Of a stretch of 64,000 bases of DNA, positions 33,492-43,990 are shown one piece after another (within the stretch, counting starts at the first letter, position 1; every line of letters starts with the position of its first letter). The notes under the pieces were generated by a model that saw nothing but the letters and a program-made list of their open reading frames with translations, searched no databases and was not told the DNA's origin. A program made the translations under genes and the position numbers. The stretch comes from Cryptomeria japonica. Taxonomy: Eukaryota > Streptophyta > Pinopsida > Cupressales > Cupressaceae. The DNA is taken from contig NC_081415.1 of assembly GCF_030272615.1 (NCBI RefSeq), positions 418,648,757-418,712,756 of the forward strand, given 5' to 3'.

Positions 33492-36400
33492 TGACAATAA
33501 AGAGTGAAATTTGTCAAAAACTGATTTAAAATCTCGCATAAATGTCTTCATGGATAAAGACCATGATTCAAGCAATGAGGTAGCAACCTCATTCTCCGTT
33601 TGCATCTAATAAACCTGATCCTCCATGGCATCCATGGTACTCATCTCTTGAGTAACCGTTAGGGCATCTATATTGAGGTAGCATTTCTAGAGAATTTTTA
33701 GTCTTGGCAGTAGGACCAGTTGAAGTTTTTGCAAATTATGTGTCCAGTTGCTTATCTCTGTCTCTAGTCTTGCAGACTGAACTTGAAACCGGTGAGCAGT
33801 TTGTCCATATGCGGAGAAGGAATCACATGGCATCTTGAAGTTGCTAATAAATGACTGCATATTAGATTGCAGTTTGTCCTTCTGAGTGAGCACATCATCA
33901 CAGAATAAATGAGGCTGACAAATCTTGCTGAGTAGTTGATTGCCCTCATCCATTGCATCTTTGATGTCCTTTTGTGCCTTTTGAAGTTCTGACCAAAGCT
34001 CATTCAACTTCTTCACCAAGGCAATGTTCAGAGCCTTTTCATACTCCTTTTTGGCATTTGTTTCTACAACTTCTTCCAAGCTTTGGACCTGGTCTTCCAC
34101 AACTGTACATAGAAGATTTAATTGGTCAAGTGAGGAATCGGTACTGGGGAGGTTTGTACCAGGTATCAAATTGGTGAGTGTTTAAACTGTAGTTTGGATA
34201 ACATTTTCCTCCTTTTTCCTCCTTAGAGCATCCAATCACTCTTGAGAAAGCTTAATGCTCTGCAGTAGCTCTGATTCATTTGCAGAAAGGAGGTCAATAG
34301 GACTGGTAATGTCAGCCGGTTTGGCTTGACTACCGGTTGCCTTTGGAGTCTCCATCTAAGTGCTCTGTGCCACTTCTTCTTTCTCATTGGCTCTTTTCTT
34401 GTCTTCTTCTACCTTCTTTTTCTCCTCTTCTTTCCACTTCTTTTCATCTTCATCCTTTTTCTTCTCCTCTTCCTTTCTCTTCTCTTCTTCCTTTTTCTTC
34501 TCCTCTTCCTTTCTCTTCTCCTCTTCCTTTTCCACTTCCTTCTTCTTCTCCTCTTCCTTTCTCTTCTCCTCTTCCTTTTCTGCTTCCTTCTTCTTCTTCT
34601 CATCCTCTTATTTCTTATTTTCCTCTTCTTTTCTCTTTTCTTCCTCTTTCTTTTTCTTCTCATCCTCTTTCTTCTTTTCCTGTTCTGCCTATTTTGTCTT
34701 TTCTATCTCCTATTTCTTCTTCTCTTCCTCTGCCTATTTTCTCTTGTCTTCCTCCCATTTCTTCTTTTCTTCCTCTGCCTGTTTTCTCTTGTCTTCCTCC
34801 TATTTCTTCTTTTCTTCCTCTTCCTATTTTCTCTTGTCTTCTTCCTATTTCTCTTGACCTTCTATTTCTACTAGTGCATCCAAAGTAACATTGTCACTGT
34901 TTAAGGCATCAACATCAATCGGTTCCATTTGAGTGGTGACCGGTTCTCCTTCACTATTGTACACTTCATCCGGTTGAGTGATTTCCAGTTCTTGCTTTTC
35001 TTTCTTATTGGCTTCAGCCACTTCATGTAGTCTTAAAGCTGATTGAGCAAGGGAGTGGGTATCTTTGACCACTTTCAGAACTTTTCCTTCCAATAACAGG
35101 AGTCTTCTTCTTCTCATGAAGAAGAGGCCCTTATATTTCTCCACCACTTCATACAATTCTATTTTAGGTACATCAGGAAAGTATTGTGCAAATACTTCCT
35201 CTCTTATTTCTTGTTCCTTTTCTATGGCAATGCGCCACTTGTTGTCTAAAGAATTATACAAAGAATCAAGCGCCTCAGATTTAATTTCTTATTGCCACCG
35301 GTCATTAATGCATAAATAATTGATAACTTCTTGTTCAACTTCTTTCTTTTCATCATCATTAAAATCATCAAAGCACTCTTTTAAATCACCAAGTACTTTT
35401 CTTCTAATATTCTTAATTGTTCTTTGACAATGTGTCAAAGGTTTGTAAGAGGAAATATCAATATTTACCGGTGCAGATGATGCCGGTTCACTCTTTGTCT
35501 TTTTCCTCGCTTGCCTAGTCTTCTTAGGAAGTTATTTAGAGACAATGTCCTCTGAGTCTGGTGTATTGATTTTTGTCTTCCGCTTCCTCTCAAAGACTTT
35601 GGCAGGTGCCGCATCCGGTTTCTTCTTTGCTGGTGACCGCTTGGTCACTTTGGGACTTGCTATGGTAACCGATGCCGATGCTGAAGGCACTGCCTTTCCC
35701 TTCTTTACTGAGGGTTCTTGAATTGGTGTAACCCTTTCCAAATAGGTGACGATTCTCTTTTCCTTTGGATCAAGGGGTGAGGTGGTTAGGGTAGAGGCAT
35801 ACCCATCTAACATGTCATTCATTACCTCATATCCCATTGGTTCCACTTCTTCCTATCTAGGCTCAACCGCCTCCATTATGCACTCATCGAATTTGATGGT
35901 GAAGCAGATGTCTTCCTCATACTTTTTGACTATATCACCGGATATTCTTACTCTTTGGTTCATTTTGCATATGAACTCATCAAAATATTTGTTCAGCACT
36001 TCCGGATAGCCGGTTCCAACTGCTTGTAGGCTTTCCTTGATTTTCTTTGTCATTGGTTGGTCAGCAGACCACTGAATATCACCTACTCCTAGAAAGTAGC
36101 CTTGAAAGTAGAAGAACAACCCAACCAATAGTTGTCCAAACTTAAATTTCAGGGCATTGTCCTATTTGATTGACTTGAGGTTCAACAGGAGTTGTCTTTG
36201 CATACAGGTGCACAGATCAAATGATGCATCTTCCTTTATCATCCTGTAGGCGGCATTTACCACTGCAGCAGAGACAGAGTTGATTTTGCTGGCATAGAAC
36301 GTCTGGTATCCTATCACCATACATGCATATTTGACAATATCTTCCTTGATTTAATTGACAGTCATTCCTTGTGAATCACTCATAGAACTGGCGAGCTTAG

Positions 36401-36839
36401 TCATTTATGTCTTGCTAATCTTTCTTAAGGCTGGCACTTCACCGACATTGCAGAAACTGGTGACAACATGAATCTCTTCTGGTGTGATATCATGCGTCTG
36501 CTCTAAGTACATCTGATCACCATGTACTCTGCTCAGAATAATTCGAATGTGATCATCCAAAAATTATTCAAGAAAATAGGTTGCGTTGTGAAGTTTCTTC
36601 TTTTCCAGAATGCTGAATTCCAGTTTGATCTTCTTATCCTTTCCGCAGAACAGACTCAACTGGGAATGGATCATCAGAGATCCTAGGTCTTCAATCTTGC
36701 AGTCAATGAAATCTGAAATGCCTTCTTCCACTATGACACCAACGGGTATTTGAGATAGGGCATTGTATTTTGCCTTCCGTTGAATGAAGTCTACAGAATC
36801 AACGGGTGCACTAGAGCTAGCATGTGATGCTGAAGCCAT
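33492..36839 (-). pseudogene. Element B ORF2: very long unidentified protein (about 1,100 codons)
   Basis: ATG at 36839 (MASASHASS). The frame can be followed to about 33492 through roughly 15 single stops. N-terminal about 350 residues: helical, with 'ILSRVHGDQ', 'GEVPALRKI' and 'FKFGQLLVGLFFYFQ'. Middle: basic, Ala/Lys/Pro-rich ('KRSPAKKKPDAAPAKVFERK'), then 'YNSLDNKWRIAIEKEQEIR'. Next a Glu/Lys array of about 150 residues (34860-34380). C-terminus: coiled coil with 'VKKLNELWSELQKAQKD' and 'VLLPRL'. Element A matches the N-terminus and element C the C-terminus, so the protein is under family-wide conservation. Not pol and not a known Gag; function unknown. Most stops are TAG at former Gln or Trp. 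Confidence 0.75.
34370..34860 (-). repeat. Polypurine/polypyrimidine array encoding EEKKK repeats in B ORF2
   Basis: The plus strand is nearly pure pyrimidine (CTTCTTTTTCTTCTCCTCTT) for about 490 bp. In the coding strand it gives repeated 'AEEEKKKWEEDKRKQ'-like units. Neighbouring units differ by CAG/TAG (Q or stop) and TGG/TAG (W or stop). Plus-strand open frames of up to 183 residues here are compositional artefacts. Confidence 0.85.
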
Positions 36840-37283
36840 GATAAACAGGGAATTTTGAAAAATACCTTCGTAGATCAAAATTTAGGGCTTCGCAATTTGA
36901 ACTTCACTCCACACTCCTTCGGTTACTGAAATACTGCTTTGCGTTCTACACTTCTCCAATAGATGTTTGCTTTAGATTCTTCTTCAGGTTTTTGATAAAT
37001 TCCTTGAATCACAATGTAAATCGCTTTTCTTCACTCTACACTTGAAAACTTCATTGCTCGAGAAAATGATAGTGAGAAATGATTTGAAAATTCCTTTTAA
37101 ACAGATTCTCCACCTACCATAATAAATGCTCCACTATTAGGGTGTAAACCCTAATTTTGCCTTATACCATTTCCGATCTTCTACCAATCTTATAGGTATC
37201 TCATACCGGTGAAGGTTTTTTACCGATGTCAACTGGGGGTTCAAGATATTTCACCGTTTGATCCCCTTATGCTTTTCTAATGC

Positions 37284-38563
37284 TTAGTTTGTCGGTTCAA
37301 TGACTTCCACACTTGGTGCAGAAACCGGTTCTTTTGGAATCACTTCTTCTGGCTTCTTCTTCCAGGTTTTCTTCATATCTGCTTGAACAATTTCAACATC
37401 AATTTTTCCTCCCAAAGTGACTGGTATATCATCAGATATACTCTTTCTTGCTCTGCAGAATCTTGTTGTATGACCCGATTTGTTGCAGTGATAGCAAACC
37501 ATTCCAGGTTCTCTCCAAGGTCCATTATTCATGTTTCCATTCTTCCTTCTGCATGTTGCAGTAGTTTGACCATGACCATGACAAATCACATAGATTGCTC
37601 TCCATCTGGTTGCTGCTTGATAGCCACCGCTACCTGATTGATGACTATAGGTATTAAATCAGTTTGGGTTCCGGTTCCCAGAGGGTTCAGGAAAAACTCC
37701 TTGATTTTTTTGAGGATACCTTCCGATATTGTGCATGACAGATCTACATTCAAATGCTCTATGCCCAAACTTGTTGCATACATAACAATTACCATTGAAT
37801 CTATTGGATCTGGGCTTATCATTTAGAAAATAAGGAAAATTATTGTAAGCCTTACTTCTACATACATTAGCAGTGTGTCCTTCCTTGAGACAGTTAAAGC
37901 AAACAGGTTTGAACTTTTGCTTACCTTTATCCTTTGATGCCGATTGTTTCTTTGATGCTCCACTTTTTGTTCCAGAGGTCTCTCCTTCCTCATATTTAGA
38001 GAAACCAAGTCCATTGGTATTCTTTACCGGTTTAGCTGATTCAAGCTTCTGCTCTAGCTTGACAATGCTCTTATTGAATTTGGCAAGTATTTCTTTTGAC
38101 TCAGTGAGTTCTTTGGAAATGGCAGCATTTGATTCCTTCAAGGTTGCATTCTCAGAGATAGCCATATTCAGTTCACCTTGTACTTCTTCTTTTTCCATTT
38201 TGCTTCCATGAAGACTAGCGGTAAGTGCACTAATCTCTTGCTTCAACTTGGAGATCTCATTATCTTTGTCTTTTACCAGATCTTCAGCTTTCCTTCGATT
38301 CTCAAGCTCTTGACACATTCTGATAGTTAGACCTTCAAGTTCCCTTCTTAGGTTGGCATTGACTCATTCAGTTTTTCAACTTCTTGAATTATGGCTTCCA
38401 TGTCCGCTTCATCAGAAGAACTGTTTTCAGTTAGCTCCATCAGATTTTCAGCATGCTCTCTTCTTTTTACCTGAGAGGCCTTATATTTGACCATAAGTTC
38501 ATCATAGGTTTGCTTAGACTGAGTGAGCCGATGAGTAAGTTCCCTCACAGTGTATTCCCCCAT
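37284..38563 (-). pseudogene. Element B ORF1: coiled-coil protein with CCHC zinc knuckles (Gag-like)
   Basis: The ATG at 38563 (MGEYTVREL) lies about 35 bp after the primer site. The first frame reads to about 38348 and a frameshift leads into a long coiled coil ('DLVKDKDNEISKLKQEISAL'). Then a Lys/Ser linker and knuckles CFNCLKEGHTANVC (37903-37860), CYVCNKFGHRAFEC (37787-37746), a degenerate CHGHGQTTATC (about 37575-37549) and CYHCNKSGHTTRFC (37497-37457). It ends at 37284 after 'DMKKTWKKK'. The layout equals element A ORF1 and differs from D's own Gag, which has one knuckle. Probably the RNA-binding structural protein of the family. Confidence 0.8.
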
Positions 38564-38597
38564 ATCTCTTTCCAAGTGGTTAGACTTATAGAAAGGT

Positions 38598-38610
38598 TGG
38601 CTCTGATACC
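38598..38610 (-). promoter_or_regulatory. Element B primer binding site
   Basis: Minus strand TGGTATCAGAGCCA, perfect for initiator tRNA-Met, three bases inside the LTR edge. Confidence 0.93.
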
Positions 38611-38613
38611 AAT

Positions 38614-39832
38614 TGATGAATACTAAGAGGGGGGGGGGGTGAATTAGTATACCAAAAATTACTGTACTTAAACACTTTAATAGTCTAGCAGTAAACCGGT
38701 AAAACAATTTAGCAAACAAATCAGTTAACACACATGCAAACCAAATAGCAAATAATGCATTCACCCATAGAAGCACAATCACCATAACACAAGAGATTTT
38801 GATGTGGAAACCCAAATGGGAAAAACCATAGTGAGATGAAACTCACAAGTAACTATCTGCAAAATAGTAACCAGACCGGTTAAGGTCAGATCGGTTAAGG
38901 TCATACAATGTTCTTTACTAGAATAGATCATGTTAGGAATCTCAATCTCTGTTAGGAGATAAGTCCGATTAAAGACTACCTTGTGAGAGGATTTCAGATC
39001 CACATATGTGAACCACCTTGTTAGAGGATTTACAAAGGCTTTTCTGGGCCTACCCGGTTAAGGGTTTCTAACTTGTCAAAGATGTGAGTAATCAACAAGT
39101 GAATGATCTAGCAAATGGCACAATCTACTTGATTAGATCCATTGTAGCTCATAGCTAATGCATTTCAGCATTACTTCAGTCTTCAGTAACTCCTTACTCT
39201 GTTACAACTTACAAACTTGATCTTCTCAGTTAAGATCACACATTCAAGAGCTCATCAACCACCACAAACCCTCTCAGCTACACACATACTAAAACCTTAG
39301 ACATGATGTCCTTAAAAGGAATCTGATTTCATGTTGGTCCAATAGGATTACATTGCAAGTTCCTAGGTTCATTGTATCTAGACACATTTGGTAACACGAC
39401 ACAAAATCACCGTCAAAGTGTCGGTGGATGGTAACTCATCACACAAATATACCGGTTGGTAACTCATCACAGAGTATAACCAGTTTGTCCAACTTTCTAG
39501 TTACTGGTTGGTAACTCAGAGTAATACCGGTTTAACGAATTACTGGTTTACAAAAATTGAAGATTGGGAAAAAGATAACTGCTGCTTTTGGCTCCTTTGC
39601 TCTGCTCTGCTTGAGATCCTTAAACCGCTTGATCTCTCTATGCCGCTTGGGTCTTTATACTGCTTGAGATTAGTAAACACTTTCTGCATAACAACAGTAG
39701 TCTAAAGACTACAACATGATATCGGTTTGGAACAATTACCAGTTGAGCATAATTCATACATTCTCAAAGTGATCTCATAGCAAGTGTGTGTCCATCAATG
39801 ACAATCACAACATAATAATCAAAATGCCAACA
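38614..39832 (-). repeat. Element B 5' LTR
   Basis: 1219 bp; TGTTGGCATTTTGATT...TTCATCA in element orientation. Contains the 11-base C run close to its 3' end. Confidence 0.93.
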
Positions 39833-39837
39833 AGGTG

Positions 39838-41680
39838 ATCTCCCATACCAATATTCATAAGGGGTCTTGTCCTTACCTCTTTTCATCAAAATTCGGTTCA
39901 TTGTGTAGACAGATGTACTTACAACTTCTTTCCAAAATGTTTTCGCTACACTTCCTTGTATCAACATTATTCTAGAAGCTTCAACCACTGACCAACTATT
40001 CCTCTATGCTATACCATTCTGCTATGGTGTCCTTGGTGCAGAAAGCTGCCACTTGATACCATTCTCATTAGTACTTAGTTAATTCCTCAAAAGTAAATTC
40101 ACCGCCTTAATTTGTTCTCAAACATTTTATATTTTTGCCACTCTCTTTCTCAGCTAAGGCCCCGAATGCCTTGAATTTATCAAAAGCTTCATTCTTATCC
40201 TTCAAGAATGTGACCCACATCATCCTTGAACAATCATCATTGAAGATCATGAAATATCTATCACCTTGAATGCTTCTTGTTCTTATTGTTCCACATATAT
40301 TTGTATGAACCAAATCTAACTAGTGCTCTGTTGAGAAGGACTCGCTCTTGAAAGTTGAATAAGTCATCTTTCCTAACTGACATTCTTTACAAAGAGCATT
40401 AACCAGTTTGTCTAGCTAAGGCATACCTCTTACTATCTTGGACTTTCTCACTTTAACAATGTTATCAAAGTTTATATGACAAAATCTCATATGCCAAAGC
40501 CAACTATCATCTATCTTTGCAATCAAACAGTTGCTAATTTTAGGATTAAGATGAAATATATTACCTCTGGTTTGTTTCCTGGTTGCAATCAATTCACCTT
40601 TGTTGTTAAAGATTTTGCACATACTATTTCTAAACTCCAGTGAGTATCCTCTATCATTAAGTTGTGCCACATGCAGAATATTGTGCTTTAGGCCTTCAAC
40701 CCAATAGACATCATCAACACTGCTCTTCCCATTAAGAGAAATAATTCCCTTACCTTTAACCATATAGGGTGAGTCATTACCAAATCTGACAACACCGCCA
40801 TCAAATTCCTTCAGGGAAATAAACTTGCTCCGATTACCAGTCATGTGATGTGAACAACCACTATCAATGATCCAATCATCAGAGTTATCCATCCTGGACA
40901 CTACTGCCTTCTAATCTGACATCTCTTCCTTAATAGCTACAAACACAATATCTTCACTAGAATCATGATTAGATTCTTCATCAGTAATACCACTATCAAT
41001 AGAAATAAGACAATCTCTCTTGCCTTTTCCCTTATAATTCTTGAATTTGTCTCTCTTGTATTCATTTTCACCATTAGGACAGTTAGCTGCTATATGACCA
41101 ATCTTGTTGCATGCAAAACACTTTAAAGGTAGTTTACCTCTATATTTCCCGGTGCCTCTAGGAAGTCGTTTTGCCAACAATGCTTCAAGTTCCACTAAGA
41201 TATCTTCATCATCAGCATCTTTGCTGGATCTAGATTCATAACCATGACAAGTATTTCTACTTTTTCTCACATATGGATTAGAGACAAAAGCTATGAATGT
41301 AGATTCTGATTTCTGTACACTACCATCATAACCATTTAATTCAAAAGCAGTAAGTTTGCCAATGATAGAGTCAAGAGTTACCTTAGTTTTGTCAATGGAC
41401 TTCAACTCCTACATAGCTGCAACTCAGATAGCATAGACCGGTAGCATGGTTCTCAGTACCTTAGTGATCACTGTGGCATCTTCCACTTTCCCTCCTGCAC
41501 TCTTTATTTCACCAACTATCTCTTTTATCCTTTGACCATACTGCTAGATATTCTCACCTTCAGACATTCTCATGTCATCAAACTTTCCTCTTAGGCTCTC
41601 CTCTTTAGCAATCTTAACATGTTCATCACAGCTATAAATCTCTTCAAGTTTTTTCCATACTTCATATGCAGTTTCAAGAC
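39838..41680 (-). pseudogene. Element D Gag (C-terminal part), protease and integrase
   Basis: Minus strand from 41680: UBN2-type Gag ('[20 protein letters not shown]', '[16 protein letters not shown]'), knuckle CFACNKIGHIAANC (about 41141-41100), then after a stop at 40908 the protease 'WIIDSGCSHHMTGN' (about 40880). Then GAG-pre-integrase 'WLWHMRFCHINFDN', 'CKECQLGK', the integrase core 'FNDDCSRMMWV', and 'RTN*GGEF', where the second catalytic Asp has become Asn and a stop follows. Then 'MVEASRIMLIQG' and 'TPYEYWYGRSP', where element B interrupts. The Gag N-terminus is absent. Confidence 0.9.
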
Positions 41681-41689
41681 AAAAATATA

Positions 41690-41819
41690 AAAATAAGAAT
41701 AAAAAACATAAACAAAAATAAAAAACTAAATTAAAAACCATGTATGTATACATACATACATACATGTGTGTACATATATGTACATATATATATATATGTG
41801 TGTGTGTGTGTGGGTGTAC

Positions 41820-41903
<84 letters not shown>

Positions 41904-41940
41904 GTACATATATATATATATGTATGTATGTATATATATG

Positions 41941-42025
<85 letters not shown>

Positions 42026-42098
42026 ATACACACACACACATATATATTTATATATTTGTATATATATATATATGTATGCATATATATGTGTATGTATG
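41690..42098. repeat. Microsatellite: ATAC, (GT)n and (AT)n
   Basis: Contains a GT run of about 66 bp (41829-41894) and an AT run of about 70 bp (41947-42016) between ATAC-type repeats. It replaces the 5' end of element D and abuts the LTR of element F. All open frames across it are repeat artefacts. Confidence 0.95.
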
Positions 42099-43377
42099 TG
42101 TAGACACTTAAAAACAATTATTTTAATTATTTTAAGTTTCTGACATAATTAATTTATTAATTATGCCAATTTTCAATTCCTCCTCAATATTAATTAATTA
42201 TAATTAATATTGTCACTATAGTCTGTTGATTGATTTATTTAATAAATCAATCCCCTTTTATTCTTCTAAAAATCCTCAATATGAAATCTCCTCAAATTTC
42301 TCCTCTTAACTAATTAATTTCAATTGATTAGTTAATCTAAGTGATTCCTACAAATCACCTTTTTCCTAATCCATCATTAACCTAATAAATTCTTCTAGAA
42401 ACTCCCTAAGCTCACTTAGCATTATTTTTCTAATTTTTAATTCTCTCCACTCATTCTCTCTCCTAGTCAAATCCTCCTACAAATCTTATCTGCCGTAATC
42501 CCACCTAATCTTTCCTGTAATCTCTCTCCTAATGAGTTGCTAGTGGCTAATCATCGTGATTAGCCACAAAGTCAAATCCTTGTCCCTTCCATCCAACCAC
42601 TCTCCTTAAATGGTCTTTTCCTAGGTGAATGTGAGATTTTCAAAATCTCACATTCCTCTAGGCATCTCATCTTCCAAGGAATTTTTAATTCCTCCTTATT
42701 CCTCCAATCCCCATGAGCACCCCTTTTGAAGAATTTTTAATTCTTCCTTTCCATCCCTCAAGAAATATCCTATCCCTTTCTCTTCTCAAGGCACATTGAG
42801 AAGTCTTCCCAATAAACCTTGAGGAGTGTGGAGACAAGAAATGCCTTTAAGGCATATCTCTTGGTCTCCACACCTACTCTTAGGCCTTGTGTGGGCTCAC
42901 AAGGAATCCTGACCCTCCATCTTGGGACAATCCTATCCCTTCATTTCTCCTCCTCTCTCCCTATAAATTGAGGACTCCATCCCCTCACATATTATCTCCA
43001 ATTTTAGCAAATCCATGCTGCTAGTTTGTGCCTAGGAAATCATCTTTGCATCCTTACCATGCCAAAGCTACTTCTCATCCATACTTAGCCATTGCATCCT
43101 CAAATCCTTAATCCATTACATCCCTTTGTGCACAATGTTAGAGAGCCAACCACATCAAGCAATCTAGGAGCAAATCAACATCACGTTGGAGGCATTTGGG
43201 CGCACTTCGACTTCATCCAAGCTCCATCCAAGGGAGAAGGTAAAAGGTTTGCAAGGTATAAGCATTGTCTTCATGTATTTATTTGGTTTTATTCATGTCT
43301 CATGTTTTAATATCCTTTAGTGTTTTGTTTGCATACTGACCACTTGAATTCACCTTGCTGCATTTTTACCATCTTCA
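42099..43377 (+). repeat. Element F 5' LTR (limits approximate)
   Basis: Starts TGTAGACACTTAAAAACA directly after the microsatellite and ends near ...CCATCTTCA before the primer site. A possible promoter is CTATAAATTGAGG at about 42961. No second copy is available to confirm the limits. Confidence 0.6.
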
Positions 43378-43380
43378 TTC

Positions 43381-43398
43381 TGGCACGCCCGGTGGGAC
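43381..43398 (+). promoter_or_regulatory. Element F putative primer binding site
   Basis: TGGCACGCCCGGTGGGAC, TGG-starting and GC-rich as a tRNA 3' end would require. It is not the tRNA-Met site used by the other elements. I do not assign the tRNA. Confidence 0.55.
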
Positions 43399-43479
43399 AC
43401 ACGTTCCTAAAACTAATGTTTTTTTGAGTTTTTGTGAGTTTGCAAGTTGCAGGTATCAGAATAGTGTGAGCGACTGCAA

Positions 43480-43990
43480 ATCAGTGTGAGCGATTCAGGT
43501 TTAGTGCGATAGACATATCGCTTCGACGCGTGCGCAGGCGCACTAGCGCAAGCCAACACTTAAAAATTCAATTTATTTTTTTCCAGCTGTCATTTTATGA
43601 AATTTGCTAATTTTGTTTATCTTTTTAGCGCGAGCGAACGCGTTTTAGCGAGGGGAAATTGCACCAGTGCGACCGTTTTCAAAAGTCCCGCCCTCTGCAA
43701 AATTTTGTTTTTAAAATTTGACCGCTAACCTTTTTCCCTGGTTTCAGTCTTTCAACGCGAGCGCAGGCGTCTCGACACGAGCGTAGGCATCTTGACGTGA
43801 GCGAATGCGGTTTAGCACGTGCGCAGGTGCTTCATCGCGACCGATCTAGAACATCGCGATCGACAAGTATAAAATCGTGATTTTTGTTTTTGTTAATTGC
43901 TTTTTATTTGTTTAGGTTTCTGCTAACTACGACATGTACGCAAGCGTTTTGGCACCTGCGTAGGCATTCAATGAGACTGACTGCATTTCA
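43480..43990 (+). repeat. CpG-rich GCGAGCG/GCGCAGGCG motif cluster in the leader of F
   Basis: Irregular repeats such as GCGCGAGCGAACGCG, ACGCGAGCGCAGGCG and CGTGCGCAGGTGC every 20-60 bp, many decayed by C-to-T changes. Function unknown: structured leader or protein-binding array. Confidence 0.6.

Larger units (their letters stand above)
32002..39832 (-). mobile_element. Element B: complete two-gene LTR retrotransposon without pol
   Basis: 7831 bp on the minus strand: 5' LTR 39832-38614, primer binding site, ORF1 (38563-37284), ORF2 (36839 to about 33492), polypurine tract, 3' LTR 33204-32002. Flanked by AGGTG. No protease, integrase, reverse transcriptase or RNase H is encoded, although about 5.4 kb of internal sequence is present and largely coding. 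It is the only member of the A/B/C family complete in this window. It must be mobilised in trans; its host element D is a plausible helper type. Confidence 0.92.
28170..41680 (-). mobile_element. Element D: Ty1/Copia LTR retrotransposon, 5'-truncated, split by element B
   Basis: Minus strand. The 3' LTR is 28170-29594, then RNase H and reverse transcriptase (29969-31996), then element B (32002-39832), then integrase, protease and Gag (39838 to about 41680). The Gag N-terminus and the 5' LTR are missing; the sequence passes into a microsatellite at about 41690. D and B share LTR blocks and the sequence around the polypurine tract, so D belongs to the lineage that could have mobilised B. Confidence 0.9.

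Noticed and set aside
34326-34888. Three plus-strand open frames of 165-183 residues rich in Leu, Phe and Ser
   Set aside because: Antisense of the EEKKK-coding purine array of element B ORF2; the minus strand has the conserved frame.
36564-36878. Host gene starting MASASHASS
   Set aside because: Its homologue occurs at the same place in element A, and it lies between LTRs; it is ORF2 of the element family.
41544-42143. Open frames of 103-165 residues such as CVCVCV and IYIYIY
   Set aside because: Repeat artefacts of (GT)n and (AT)n. Only the 44 residues at the end of the 41544-42041 frame are real, and they belong to element D Gag.
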